Source: Scatophagus argus (lineage: Eukaryota > Chordata > Actinopteri > Scatophagidae). From it: DNA of 64,000 bases. Below, in pieces: positions 23,385-37,300 of this stretch. The stretch lies in NCBI RefSeq assembly GCF_020382885.2, contig NC_058495.1:3403627-3467626 (forward strand), in the 5' to 3' direction. Under the pieces are notes generated by a model. The model searched no databases. It worked only from the letters and a program-made list of their open reading frames with translations, and had not been told where the DNA came from. The translations under genes and the position numbers were made by a program. How positions within the stretch are numbered: position 1 is the first letter of the stretch; every line of letters starts with the position of its first letter.

Positions 23385-25880
23385 GTGCAAACCAAGCTGT
23401 TTTCTGCAGCGACACAGAGGACTGGGGCAGCTCTAACGGAGGGACTCCTCAAACCCCAGAAAACGAGCCGCTGAATTCAGATCTTCTGACGAGGGCAGAA
23501 ACCTCAGACTGTGGAGAAAAGGTCACCATCCAAGTTAGGTTCTATGTCGATATTACACACCAGCAGGCCAGGCTACTGATATGTCCCTGTGTTATCAGAT
23601 TACTGCTTTCACTTGATACAACTGTACAGTGAAGCTTTTGGACTTGTTTTGAGTCTCAGACTGCTTCCAAGAGAACCAACATGCAGATTGTCAGGGGGTA
23701 TAAGTTAGAGTAATGTGAACCAACAAGAGTTAAGACCAACATGTACAGTTCTGGGGAGGACACAAGTGGTGACTCACGCCTGAGAGCGGGTCACAAAACA
23801 AGACAATAATAAAAGTGTTCTTCTGCACGACTGATGCGGTCGCTCTTTTGGGTCAACACAGACTGCTGACAGTGGAAGCCAATCTGAAAAACTGCACTGT
23901 TCATCTGAAGTTCAGGACCACGGACAGCAGTTGCTGGCGTAGCAATCGGGGTTCCAGTATTGACTGCTTTGGTCGCATGTCCCCAGAAATCTGTCAAGTC
24001 AAGTGAGACTAAACGTTTTCAACGGTCCCACCAGTGCGCCTGAAACTTTTGTGGGTCATATTTAAAAAAATAATAAATAAATAAAAAGGTACACAAATAT
24101 GTTTAAAACACCACCAACTGGATGTAAAGATGACCATATTTTCTGCAGACTGTTCTTCCACATTCCTTACATACGAATGGGATAATTATTTTCTTAATTC
24201 TCCAACAGGAGTTGAATTCTACAGTCTGTCGAACACTTTTAACGTCAGCACTTGAAGATGAAGAAGAATATTTATCTGTACCTTTTATTTACAAAACGTT
24301 TTAAGAAATTAGCAGTGCGAATGGAAATGGACTAAAAAGGTAATACTTAAAATGTTTTATTAGAAGCACTGAATAAAACGTTTGTTTCACCTTAGGTATC
24401 CACAACCATTATTGAACATAAACCAAGGTGTGCACCCAGTGTTAGTCGGATACAGCTGAACACAACTGGTTTAAATATTTGATAAATGCATTTTATTTGG
24501 ACTAAAAGAGACCAGGGTTTCCAGAAGTACAGTGGAGACACTCTGGATCTTCTAACATAAAGACGGTCTCTGTGAACGTCAACAACAATATAACACTTTT
24601 AAGAAATATAATATTAGGCTTGTTAAGCTTCAGGGAAAATAAGGAGCAGTGCTACATAGGGTTATAAATTTAATCAGCGTGGTGAGATTTAAACCATCAT
24701 CTAGAAAACACATTGAGAATTAATTGTGTCAGGATATGTCTGATTCTTTGACTATTACTGAGCAGGAAAAAAGCTTGAGGACTGAAACCATGGCTTTAGA
24801 TGTGTTTTTTTTTAAAAAATACACAATTTAAGGTCTTCTTCAAAGTGCTGGTTTTGACCTAAAAATATTTAACATACAATGACAAGGAAAAGCAGTAAAT
24901 CCTTCCATGTGACAACCTCAAACAAAAGATTGTTTGGCTTTTTAGGTTCATAAATTAAAGGTTTCACTGATATCAAAACTGTGGTTTTTGGTAATGATTT
25001 GGTGATTGTTTTGGCACCAAAGCAAATTACATTTGCTTGAGAAATAAGTAATTTTACAATGATGACACATGAAATTAAACTTAAACAACAAACAACAAAG
25101 GAAACAATCAAATACTACATTCATCTAACGCAGACACAACGCTGCTGCACGATTCATTTTTGTCAAAGCCAAATCGAACAGGACGACTTCCATGTGGCCA
25201 GTTGCCTACCCTCTCCACGCGTGTCTTTATCTTTTGAAACCGGTCTACACCCAGATATCCTTTAACCCCAAATAACAAGGTTACCCCTGTGTGTCTGTCT
25301 GAAAGAAAGCAACCCTTCAAAATCATCAAACTACTGTGTGCACAGATGATCATGAAAAACTCGGTCTCATGCAGGGCTGCTCTGTTGCGTTACGAATTGC
25401 ACATTTTAACTGGAGGGGTTTCCGACGGAATTTATTAACTCTTAGTTATTTCTTTGAGAGAAATTCATCCTACCTTCCTAATACTAGGACTAGAATGGAC
25501 AATCCTTCAACAGGCGATGGAGGCTAGCAAGTTAGCTAAATCTAATAATTAGCTAACGTCACTGGATAATTAACAACTCTTATCTAGGTAAGTTCAAAGA
25601 AGGGGGTAAGTCCTACTAAATTACAGTTAAACACAAATCTAAAGTGCTCTAAGCGCTGTACCGTACTCTGCCAGCCTCACCAGTTAACCACTCTTTACAA
25701 CTTGCTAGCTAGCCCTATCGAGCTAACAGCAAGCTAGCAGCACGTTCCGGCATGGTTGTGCAGAAAGACAAACGTCGGTAGAAAGTACAAAAGTTGGCCC
25801 TTCCGCTACAGAATAACACCAAGTGTTATTATACAGTGTTTTACATAATATACATCCAAGCAAAGAGGTAAGTATGTATT
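23385..25880. other. Spacer upstream of let-7 (likely primary-transcript intron)
   Basis: No protein exon was recognised. If the donor at 25911 starts the let-7 primary transcript, this stretch is its intron or lncRNA body. Otherwise it is AT-rich DNA with short chance open frames. Confidence 0.5.
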
Positions 25881-25910
25881 TAAAATGATTAATACAGTCT
25901 ACCCACCTGT

Positions 25911-26030
25911 CTGCCATGTCGAAGCGCCCCTCCACCCTCTGACTGCCTTTTCTTCGCGATTGTTGACGTAGCTTGCAACAACCCTAAGAAGCGTATTACT
26001 TCCCCCTGCTGCTTCGGAGTGTAAACTACA
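25911..26030 (-). promoter_or_regulatory. Candidate promoter and first exon of a minus-strand transcript (possible pri-let-7)
   Basis: A locally GC- and CpG-rich block. On the minus strand it holds TACGTCA (CRE-like) and TCGCGA, then GCTTCGACATGGCAGACAG followed by the splice donor GTGGGT near 25911. The next known minus-strand products are the let-7 hairpins 2.5 kb downstream. A short start such as MADR could be coding, but no matching downstream exon was found, so a noncoding host transcript is more likely. Inferred from composition and one donor only. Confidence 0.4.
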
Positions 26031-28190
26031 GCAATAACCCAAATCCCAATGGGTTTTTTTCACGTTTTCTCTCACTCTTTTTTTGATACTTCCTGCAGTG
26101 TAAGATGTTCATCTCATTCCTCCTCTGCAAAAGAATTTTGGACTTTTTCACAACTGTCTTTTAATTAATAATTTAAATTTAGCCGATAAACTTAAAATAC
26201 TACAACACATTGAAAATGCATGAGTTCAGTCAACTAATAGGGGTGATTAGTTACAATAAGGAAACAGATGAAAAAAATAAACACTTGTAATTCATAAACC
26301 TAATGCCAATAACCTGTTTATCAATCTCAAATGTTATGACCAAGAAATAGGTGAGATGAAATCAACAAACTGAACTTGCAGAAGATTGTGCATTGATGCT
26401 TATTATGGGTAATGAAGCTGACATTCACCAACATAAGTCATTACTAATGGGGGTGACATTATAAACAGAAAATCATGCCTAGTTCACCTTTCTATGATCC
26501 AAATTCAGCATGAGCAAGTATAACATTATCTGTATCCACATCTGTACTTGACAAAGGCGGAACTTAACCTGCAAAATGTGTGGTGCTTAAGTGCTAAACC
26601 TGGAAGTTGGTGTGCCTCATTGAAAGTTGTTGACTTAAGCCTGAAATTGTTATGGGTTGATCAGAAATTGATAAAGTTGGTATTTATTAGGAAACTATTC
26701 ACAGAACAAGTTTTTATAAACTTGTATTAGTAGACTTCGGTCAGCTCCCCAGTGAGCATTTCCCTTCATCACGAGTAAGGATGTTGACACATTTTACTAA
26801 GATGATACTCACGCTTGTACATTAACTGCACCAGATACTTGTCTCAGCCAAGTGTTCACTCACTCCTAATCCAAACCATGTTGAACTCACATGTACATCT
26901 GAGTTTATCACGTCAAATAATATTCCTCCTAATAATGTGCAAACAGTTCTGTGAGCAAGTGCCTGAAGATGACATACTCTTGCTTTTGTGTAATAACACA
27001 CATTTGGGATTCAGTGGCAAATACGTTGTTTTTAGAATGAAATGCGTTTACATGTTACACCACTGTGACAACGCCAGGAGGCGCCATTTCTTTTCTTTTT
27101 TGAGTTGGCTGCTGAACTGCTCATAAGAATAAAAGAGAACAGTCCATAGACAGACGGACACACTTCGCAGTAGGTTTTGTTTAATTCTCGAAGAAGTAGC
27201 CCGCTGTAACAATGAAAAAATAGTGCTTGTTGAAAATCCCCCACACAGTACATCGTCTCCTGTCCTTCATATAATTATTATCATCAGTGTCCCACATTCA
27301 GCGTGTCAGCGGATATACATTAAAATTGTGTCCGTACATACATGAGGCTTATAACAGTTGAATCAGAGCTCCTGGTTCAACGGCTACACACACACGCACA
27401 CACACACACACATATACACACAGGCGAGGCGATGTTACACACAGCTGTGTGATACAATCCTGACAGAGGCCATTTGAACTGAGGCAGACAACACTTTGCC
27501 GAATGCAACAGTGGAGGCAGATTGATGTTTTACAAATGCATGTACGACACAACAGTACAGTGAGAGGTTTTTGGTGCACGAAGTATTAAAGACATAAAAT
27601 CGATTGGAAAAGCAAATGCACTGCTGACTTTGCATTGCCATAACAATAGCCATAGTTTGCATTTGACTCTAAGAAAACACTTTACATCCTACACAAACGA
27701 AGCAACCTTCTAATTTGTCATCAGGTTACATTTAGTAAACCTACTGCTGCATTTCATATAAGAAGATCTGAATAAATAAGACACATTGTAGCATCTGCAC
27801 AGTGTAAAACTTCTTTTGGTTTAAATAAGACCCTCCCACCCACCCACCCGACATTACACCTTTAAATAATGATACACTAACATCATGAGAATGTTTCTCA
27901 GTCATTTTCCTACCAACTAGCAGTTAGATATTAAAAGCAACATCTATCCCTTGCAAATATTATAGTGGAACAGATGACAACACAAACGTTTTCAAACTGA
28001 GTGGCACATTAACATAGAGATGGCAGTGCTAAGAGCTCCCAACAAAAACAAAATGCTAAACCTTCAAATATCTTAAAGGACTAAAAGATTGGCAGCAGTA
28101 TCTGATACGAGGAACTGGCGTCAAAATACAGTAATGCCCCAAAATATCTGTGAGTCTTCCTCGTGTCAGACCGGTCCTGTTGAGGCTGGA
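26031..28190 (-). other. ptpdc1 3' UTR and spacer
   Basis: Directly downstream of the ptpdc1 stop (28193-28191). Holds a CA-rich microsatellite at about 27386-27422, an AATAAA-poor 3' UTR and a weak ATTAAA at 27185-27180 on the gene strand. The exact 3' end is not determinable. No other gene seen. Confidence 0.5.
27386..27422 (+). repeat. CA-rich microsatellite
   Basis: Interrupted CA run in the probable ptpdc1 3' UTR or just beyond it. Confidence 0.85.
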
Positions 28191-28304
28191 TCAGGAGTCT
28201 TCACTCTCCTCCACAGCTTTGTCACGCAGCTCATGAAGAATGGGAGTCAGGATTGCTTTTAGGATCGTGTACAAACACTCATTCTTCTCTGAGGCAGGAT
28301 CGAT
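28191..28304 (-). CDS. ptpdc1: ptpdc1 last coding exon
   Basis: The acceptor CTCCAG ends at 28305. Encodes IDPASEKNECLYTILKAILT and PILHELRDKAVEESEDS, then TGA at 28193-28191. The acidic end is shorter than and different from the human C-terminus. Confidence 0.93.
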   Translation of the reverse strand: MDPASEKNECLYTILKAILTPILHELRDKAVEESEDS

Positions 28305-31300
28305 CTGGAGACAACGCGAGAAGCCATTTCATGCATGCGAAAAGCACATCTTAATATATTCATTATGCACCTTAAGTAATGCTCACCTTAGTAAACACTT
28401 TTATTGTTTGGTTTAGAAAACTGGCCTCTACTTGTTCAGGCATTGGCAGGAGATGAGCAGCACAGTCCAGGATGCACAGCAAAGTGAGTCTGTGGCCCTG
28501 TCAGGGAGGAGGAGGCCGGACGATACGACCACGTTACATAACAACATGTCTCACGCTCGCAACATCTTCAGACTTATTTTAAAAGCAATAACAATATCTC
28601 ATGACTCATATGAATAAAAGGCAGTCCAGTGACAAGCTAAATGATGCCGTTGGTTTCAAACTGCTTTTTATCGTTCTATTCTCTGCAATTATGCAAGTTG
28701 AGAAGTGATCATCAGCCCATATTAGATAAAGTGGATTAGAGCTGTTTATAAATTTGAAAAACCAGCTAAATATGGGCGAATGTAATTTCTGTCTAACAAC
28801 TTCCTTACTAATCATCCCAATAGTGGCTGTTGTAAGATAGTGAGATACTGTAAATGACAGCAGATTACAAGCTGCATAAGAATTCACAGATAACTACATT
28901 TTGTAGTTTGATACAGTATTTTTACTATTTAAAATGTGCATTTGAAAATGTGTGTGTTGAGACAAGCAGCAGAAAGATGATGGTTAACATGAATAGTGCA
29001 GGGGAAAAAAGTTAGCAGTCAATCTGGCAGGAAATCTACAGCGTAGGCTACCGTATATCAATTAATAATCAGTGCAGCTTCTCAAGATCAAGAAGAGCCT
29101 CATGTCGTTTGCACCTGCATTACGGAAAAGTCTGTGGTGGAAGCATAAACCAGATCTTGGGTTTGGACTGAACTGAACCGGACCACCTGCTGGAACCTTG
29201 GCTGGTGTTCGCTTGAGTTAGTCATGCTATGGGAGAGCAGCTACCTTTTCCAGTGAGTCCAGGGCGTTCTGTGGATTGACGTTCTTCTCGCTGAGGGCCT
29301 TTATATCCTCGCTGCTGATGACTGGATCTTTGAGCTGCTCCAGCCACGACCACATCAGACTGGACAGGAGCAGAGGATCTCTCTCCATGCACAGCCTCTC
29401 CCACGCTCCCTCTTTGGAGTTCAGCTCTGTCTGCAGGTTTAAATTAGAGATTACAAAGCACTAAAATGTTACTGGTTCTGTCTGTTAAGGGTGTGTTTTT
29501 ACAGATCTGAATTTAGATTATGTACAGTGTAAACCTCATGTGAAATTGTGGATAAAAGAAAGAGTGAGTGCCACAGCTCAGGGCCAAATGAATAAGAACC
29601 TATTTTGCAGTTTTAGAGGAAATGACAACCTGCCAGTCACACGGAGGGGAATTACAGTCTCCTATGATAAGGCTTCAACCCAGCACAACCGGATGTTCCA
29701 CTTGCACCATTATTATCAAAAGTACGTAAGTAAGGTGGATAGGATGATTTCTGCTGTATTTCACACTGTCTGTGCCACAGTTTCTCATAACCCCCCCAGT
29801 TCCCATCCATCCTGGGAATGCGATTTCTCCTTGGCTGTACTCAAGCTGATAAACTTGGGCTATTTCAGTCCTTACATCTGATATGATAAGAATGTATAAA
29901 GTCTGTTTTCTTGCACAAAATTGTTTTTAAGACACTTATTCTGATTACTGGATTTTATACTTTTATACTTTTTAAGACTTTTTAAAGACTTACAGAAGCC
30001 ATGTTAGCGTCCAGAATAATAGAGACAGACACTACTGCTGCACGTGACTACACTGTACATTTTATGAGGTACTCTACCTGCCACAGTGACACCTTGGAGG
30101 TGAGATCTGTGTCTGTCAGCTCCATGGCCAGGGCTTTGGCCACCAACAGGTGCCTGCTCTCTGGGGAGAGCTCGGACTGGAGGGTGATGTCAGGAGCCTC
30201 TGGCACATTCTCTCTGGCTGCTGCACCCACTGACACATCAACACGTGGTTGCTCCTCACCGGTTACCAGTTTGCTCTTGGTTGGTAAGGCTGGCAGTGTG
30301 GTGTTACAGTGGGATCTTCTTCCCTGAGCAGACAGATCTAAAGACAAACTCTGATTGCCCTTGTATAGCTGTTTTTTTAAAAGAGTGGACCCTGTATCTT
30401 GTTTTGCTTCTGTATCAGGCTCCTGAATGTTACTGATAATATCCTGAGTAGGGAGGTCACAAAATCTGGGAGGATTACAGGCTGTAAGGCAGCTGTGAGA
30501 CAAGGAATGTGTGATCGGGCAGCTGATTGGTCTGTTACTCTTCAGATTTCCTAAATGGTGCTGCAGTGGACCAAGTTTGTGAAGAACAGAATCACTGTAA
30601 CTGAGGCTCCTGTTGTTGGACAAAGAAGATCTCAGAGGGCTTTCTACGTTCTGCTGTCTCCACAGAGGGTCAAGCTCATTATCACTGATGAGAGGTTGAT
30701 CATGAAGAGGTTTGGACTGCAGAGCCAGTGGGCTGAGAGGTTGAGATGTGCAGGGTGGAACGGGAATCCCCTTCCCTCTCATCTCTTTCCCGAGCTGCTG
30801 AAGAGCCTGCTGGGACACGGTCTTCTCGACCTCAGCCGTGAGGTCGGGGATCTCTGACCACTCCTCCTTGACTGCCACCTGTCTGTTGGCCGCAATGTCG
30901 ATGAGGAGCCTGCACACCAGCTGGACGATTTTTGGCACATTCTTCATCTGTCGAGCCTCGTAGCCGTGCAGCAGGTGGCGCTGTCGGGTGAGGTACTGAG
31001 ACAAGGTGACAGCGCTCGCTTTGGGTTCCGCACAGGAAAAGACGCTTCGTAGAGGAACTAGAAACTGGGCGAACTCCCTGACGCACAGGAGCTGCCCTCT
31101 GGTCTGGATGGAGTTGGGTCTCTTGGCTCGCATAAACAGGATGGCTTGGTCAGCACTCATCCGGGACGTGAAAACCAAGTAACAAGCCAACAATACACCT
31201 GCATGATGAAAAATTTAAATAAACTGACATCTTAGAAGCATACATGAGGATTTAAACTATTTGAAATTGCTGGTGTTACAAACCTGTTCTTCCAAGACCA

Positions 31301-34300
31301 GCATGGCAGTGGACAGCCAGTTTCCCCTCCTGGACAGCAAAGGACATGACTTTCACCATATCAAGGATTGTTGTCAGAGAGGCCACACCATAATCCTTCC
31401 ACCCAAAGTTGTAGTAATAAACTGAAATACAAAATACACAAAGCCATGTACCAAAGCTAGCCATCTTTTATCTTTTTCTTGTCACCTACATTACCCACAA
31501 TGCAACTCGACCATAGACAGTCCAGTCAGAGATCCGGGTGTGTTATGCAAGAGCTGACTAATGCAGCCTGGAGCTTCTAACATCAAGCAGAGGTGAACAG
31601 CAAGCCACTGAACTCCTTTCAAAGTCCTTTCCTTTCAGCCTCATCCCAATGCTGATTTCACGATATATATACAGTTCACCAGCTGCCTGCAAAAGAGCTG
31701 ACTACTTATTTAAGTCCAGTTGGCTATTTTATCATTCCTGTTTGATTTTAATAAGATAGTTTTGTTTAACATGTTGCGATTTGCCATGCCATCATGTATA
31801 TTTTTTGACCACTGACCTCCACTTTAAAACAATTGCAAGCATGATGACAGAAAAACATGCCTATTTGTCTGTACCAGTCTCCATATGCTTGATATGGGGA
31901 GCACAGAGTTTCATTTTCCATACAGGCCATAGAGACTTCAATGGGCTTAATGACAGAGCAAATGATTTCTGTTTTTACACTGTGCTTAAAGATGTGCTGC
32001 AAACACATGTGAACAGGTGACGTTGTCCAAGTAGCAGGTCCATGTCACCAGAGGAAGATGTACAGTAGATTATGCCTGAGCCTCACACGCTGCTGTTTTA
32101 TTTTCACCTTTAAAGGTCCTTCACTCAGACATGATTTACAGAATGATAATGAATGCATGATAAAGACCTACAGCAGGATAACAAGCCAGCGTTTATAATA
32201 GAGTGTCAAATGAAAGACAGCACTATTCAAAATGCAGCCGAAGCATTGATGAACTGACTTGGGAAAAGATCTCAGGAGAGCTTGTTAGGATGAGACTTAG
32301 TATTTGTGCAATCCCTTGGTGATTACCTGTTTACTAACAACCATATCATGGATATAGACATGAATGCAAAACACTGATGAGTGGAGTAAAATGCTAAACC
32401 AACCTCAGTCTCTCATGTGATCCCTGCTATTCTTTCTCACACTAAATGGAAAAGCACAATAAGATCAGTGCATACAGAGACTCACTGTCTGCCTCCATGA
32501 AAATCTCGGGTCGATAAGTGAAACCGCTCTCCTGCTCCAGCGGGTTGCCACAGCTGGCATGTTCTCCTGGCCGCTGTAGGTTGATGACCGTCTTCAAACC
32601 ACACCTGAGCACAGAAAGAGGTCCGTGTCAGTGCACAGAGCAGTCCACGGAGGACGCCACAACACACGCAGCGTGACAGCATGTGGAGTACACAACCAAC
32701 CTTTACTTCACTGTGTGTCAGTAAAGAATCAAATACATCAAGTCAAACACTTATACTCAAATGAGGTGTGAGAGCAGGAGACGACTGTACCTTTGGAACT
32801 GTTCAATTATATTATATTTCTCTATGATTTCAGTAGAAGGCCTTGCCATTGCTAGCAAGTTGTCAGTAATCCTGTAAGAGGAAAATACGACAAGTTAGGG
32901 GGAGCAAAAATCACAGAAAAATAAATGCTGAATTAGGAATCTTGAACAACGTTAAACAGCTCAAAATGCCAAAGACCAATTAAGGAAAGGGAAAACCAAA
33001 GACTCTCAGTTATCCATAATCCAATGATCCAATATAAAAAAACAAATCACAGAGCAAAGCAAAAAAAACAAGGAAAGAAAGTACTGACTTTTCATGAAAC
33101 TACTAATGTGGCACATCAACACTGAGAGCTGCATGAAAGGTCTGTTATATATACAGACTGACGTACCAGGACGAGTACAGTCCTTTGATAGCTTGCTCCT
33201 CATCACTCCAGCGAGAGGGGTTCTCATATTTACAGGCTTTCCCTCCACAGGCCATGGAGCACTGCATGTGACCAGGGATGACGTGCCTCAGGGTCTCACC
33301 CATCTTGGTGTACTTTGCTGTAGGGACCCTAGCATTGGCTGCAGAGACAGAGAGGAAAAAAAACAAAAACAAAACAGAAATACTCATGAGCGCTTAGTGC
33401 ATGCGCTCCTTGCAGCTGGAGTCATCATCAAACCCCTAAATGCAAAGCACGAGTTATTTCTGCCATGCGGTTACATCTCCTGGTCTTGCGTTCAGTGGGA
33501 GGCTGAGGCTGGTTGATGCTGACGGCCACCATGACTCTGTGGGAGGAGGAGGAGAGGATCTCCAGGGCAGAGCTGCGTCTGCGCTGCAGGACCTTCAGCA
33601 GGATGTCCGAGGCCGAGTGTCTGCGGCCGTGCCTCCTCACGCCGCCTGTCATCTCCGCGGCTAAGGAGAGCCGTCCTCTGTGTAGCGGCATCCTGGGTTT
33701 GCGGGCCGCGCTGCTGCTGCTCGGGCTGCGAGCATCACCGTACTGAAAGGCACCTGGCTCAACAGCTCTGTGCCCACGGTGAATCATCACATAACAATCA
33801 GCCGTTGGCAAAGACAGGCCTATACAAACTATCAGTTCATCAGCGGCATTTGATGTGTCGCCATGGTGACCACCTCCAAAGTCGTCAGTGAGAGGTAGAT
33901 GGGGGCGAATGTTGCGCACACAAATTACACACACACACACATCTGAGGCAGGCAGCTTGTAAATGAAAGAGGAAAATGCCGTACATGCGGTGGTGTACAG
34001 CCTTGATGGAGCACCTTTATCAGCTCCTGGCTGAATCAACCATCGCCCAGGGGTTTGCATGCACACGGATGTGGCATTTGACTAAATTACATCAATTATG
34101 TTCATATAAAACATATTGACAGTGATAGTGTTTTTCTACTATTTACCCATTTTTCTTCACAATAAACTTTTCACTGTTTTCACTGTTATCTGTGTCAAAC
34201 CCGTGCAGGTACACAGTGTGTGCTTGGTAATTTCTTGTACTGATATTGTGCACTGTACCTACGAACAATGAAACAACTGTTACATATTAATATTTCAGTA

Positions 34301-37300
34301 TAGAAAACCCCAACAATCATCTGATGATGTCCAGTGAATGATGACATAAAACAAAAAAATTAAAATGTTCACATTTAAAGCTACAATCAGCTGACTCTGT
34401 TAGATTTAAGGTTTTTATACTAATATTTTTTCAACCTGAATCTCAGGACTTTAGATTTTAAGACAAGACTATGTAATTAATATAGACATTGTGTTTGAAG
34501 CCTGCTCAACAATTCAGCAGCCAGTCCACCATCAAACTGAAGCCAAAAGGTGAAACGATACTGCTGGCTCGCTCAGCGTGTGGGAGCAGCAGGCACAGCG
34601 ACAACCGCTGTGAGGGCTGCGGCAACACAAAGCATGACATTTAATGTTGTGGCCACAGAATATATCTGCTTTTCATTGAACTGGTTCATCATCCAGTCTT
34701 ACAATCAGGACCAGAGGAAAATGACTTTTCTTCAGAATCTGAGAAATCACGAGAAACTGAGAAAGATCGCTTTTCTTTATATTTAGCTGGAACAATGCAA
34801 AATAGAACAGTCGCTATCAAATTTATTGTGCGTTTTGTTTTTCCTCCATCAGCTTTAAAGAAGTCAGGAAATTGGCTCCAAAGGAGACAGACTGTCAATG
34901 TTCATCTTTTCCTGATATGAATAAGGGAGGGTTCTTTCTATGAACAACTTCAGCTCAAAATGCATTATAAACACATTCATTATTAAAATAAGGAAATAAA
35001 AAACAGAAAAATACCCTTACTTCATAAATACCTCTCAGGGTACCTTGTACTGACATGTCTGTGTCTTTGCTTGAACTGAACTGAACTGAAGAGAGCTGAT
35101 TAAAGTGCCAAAGATCCTTTGTTAATTTGTTAGGGAAGAGGGTTTACTTGAGACAGATCTGAGAAACCGAATTTCATGACAAAATGAGTTTCTATCTTTT
35201 TCTATCTTATTGCTGAATCTTTGAGGGGGAATATTTTTTTTGTTGTTGTTGGTTTATTTTTGGTGAAAAATATTTAAAATTATTAATCCCTACATGCAAA
35301 AAGCCACCAGGATAAAGTTGAGCTGTTGTAAAATGAAAGTTGTAGTAAAACACCTCTATCCTTTTAAAAGAATTTGAAAATGTAAATGAAAGGTGTCATT
35401 GATTTGCTGGTCTTACTGATAGTCAATCAGTGCTGAGAAAAATGATCACATCAAAAATCAAATGAGATTGTGATTTTCAAATCAAACTGGATTTGGAGGA
35501 TCATGACCATTAATGTTCAAGTGTGTCAGTATTTTCTTATACCTAGACCCCCTTGTGGACCTGGCACCCCAGACACAGGAAGTCCAGCTAGGTAAATATC
35601 TTCTGATAACAATTAAATCACTTATATATTTAAGCTGAGAGATCTGTTTCAACGACAAGGCTGGACTGCAAACTGCTAGTCTGCAACCCCACAAAGAAAG
35701 AAATCTTGTCTAACTTCTACATAAAAAGGAAATTAATCTGCACTCAATCAAATCATTTCAAGCCTAAGGTCCCGTGCTCTTACATCGGAAAATTAAAATA
35801 TACAAATAAAGCAGCTTTTCTTGTGTTGTTTTCGCGTTGCAGAGCTCTCCTACCTGTTTCCATGTCTGTGCTGAAGTCTCCACTGCGTGCTCCACTCATG
35901 GAGTAAGACAAGTCACTCAGTATGCTGACACCAGCTGCCATGGCAGGGGCTGAAAGGTGTGAATAAACATAGTGTGTCAAAGGCAGATGAAATAAAAGCA
36001 AAATGAAACAGCTTGTGAGCAGAAGCTTTGGTTGTGCTGATAAATGGTCACAGTGCACACACACACACACAAATGAGATATGAGGAGCGTGAGCGGCGTT
36101 GCCTGGCAAGGTAACCCAAGGGAGAGAGGCAAATGTGCAAGCCGAGCCACCATGTCAGCAGCTCATGTGTCAGTATGACCACTGCACCTCTGGGAGCAGG
36201 TGGGCGTGGCCTCTGGACAACAGCGGGAGCAGGGAGCGCAAACCTGAGATCGAGCCGAGGTGCCGAGTTACAAAGTGCACTGACTTCAGCAGCAGCAGCA
36301 GCAGCATCCACGCAGGCCAAACAGAGAGGCTTTGAGATGAGCACGCGGTGACGCGGGTATCATCACACCCCGGGTCTCCATTTCAATATGTCTTACATTA
36401 GTTTGAACAGCAGCTGAGATGTAAGGCCAATTCCCTGTTTTTTTTTTTACTGAACTTCGCTGAACACTTATCAATTATTCAAGTAAAAAGTATTGTGCAG
36501 CTTCACAGCAACACTTGCTGACTAACACATCTGATTTATGCAGCCTGACAGCAGAGTTTGCATCAGAACAGACCTCCCTCCGTGTCAGTTTAACTCTGGA
36601 GACCAGCAGTTTCTCACGTTACGCCCAAAGCTCTAATTGGCCTCATCACTTGCAAACTGGTGTTGCAGGAGTGAAACTCTGCACCTTTACAGCTCTCTGC
36701 CTCACTGTGGTCCATTAACAATTGAGCAGGTTCGCTGTACTTCACATGCTAACTTTTTGATGGGCAAATGATTCCCTGACCTTTGCCTTTTCCTTCCTCT
36801 TTCATATTTAAAATGACTCAATCAAAGAATGGTGTAAAGCTACACTTGTGACTGATTTTCCCTCTTCTTTATATTCTTTAGAGCAGAGGTTCCCCAACTT
36901 AATTTCTGTCACGCCATGTGATCCACTAAGTTGTTGCAATAAGAAATGGAATGAATAAAAATTGTGGTAAGTAAACCTATGCAGTATGTAACATGTAACA
37001 CCTGAACACATGAACGAAAGGTGAACCTAGTTATGTGAACACATTATTTGTGATAGTTATTCAGCAACAAGTGATTCCAGTCGTCGTGATTCCAACATCA
37101 TGCGCTGAAACTCGGCTACAACGGTTTACAAATCTTATTTTAAACTGTTGCTTTTCAAATATTTTGACTTGTCATAAAAGGAAGAGCACAGATGTCCCTA
37201 ATAACATTAATGATGACTACTTTGTTCAAGTATCCCAGTAAGTCTTGACAGTGCAACAGTACTGGTTTTTAACTCGAACATCGAGTTATACTATAAATGC

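Noticed and set aside
30001-30857. Plus-strand frames across the large ptpdc1 exon
   Set aside because: Antisense shadows of the 1121-nt exon.
33743-34066. Upstream extension of the ptpdc1 frame with an ATG at 34066
   Set aside because: The extension is unlike PTPDC1 and includes a translated CA repeat; the acceptor at 33742 with an in-frame upstream exon explains the 5' end better.
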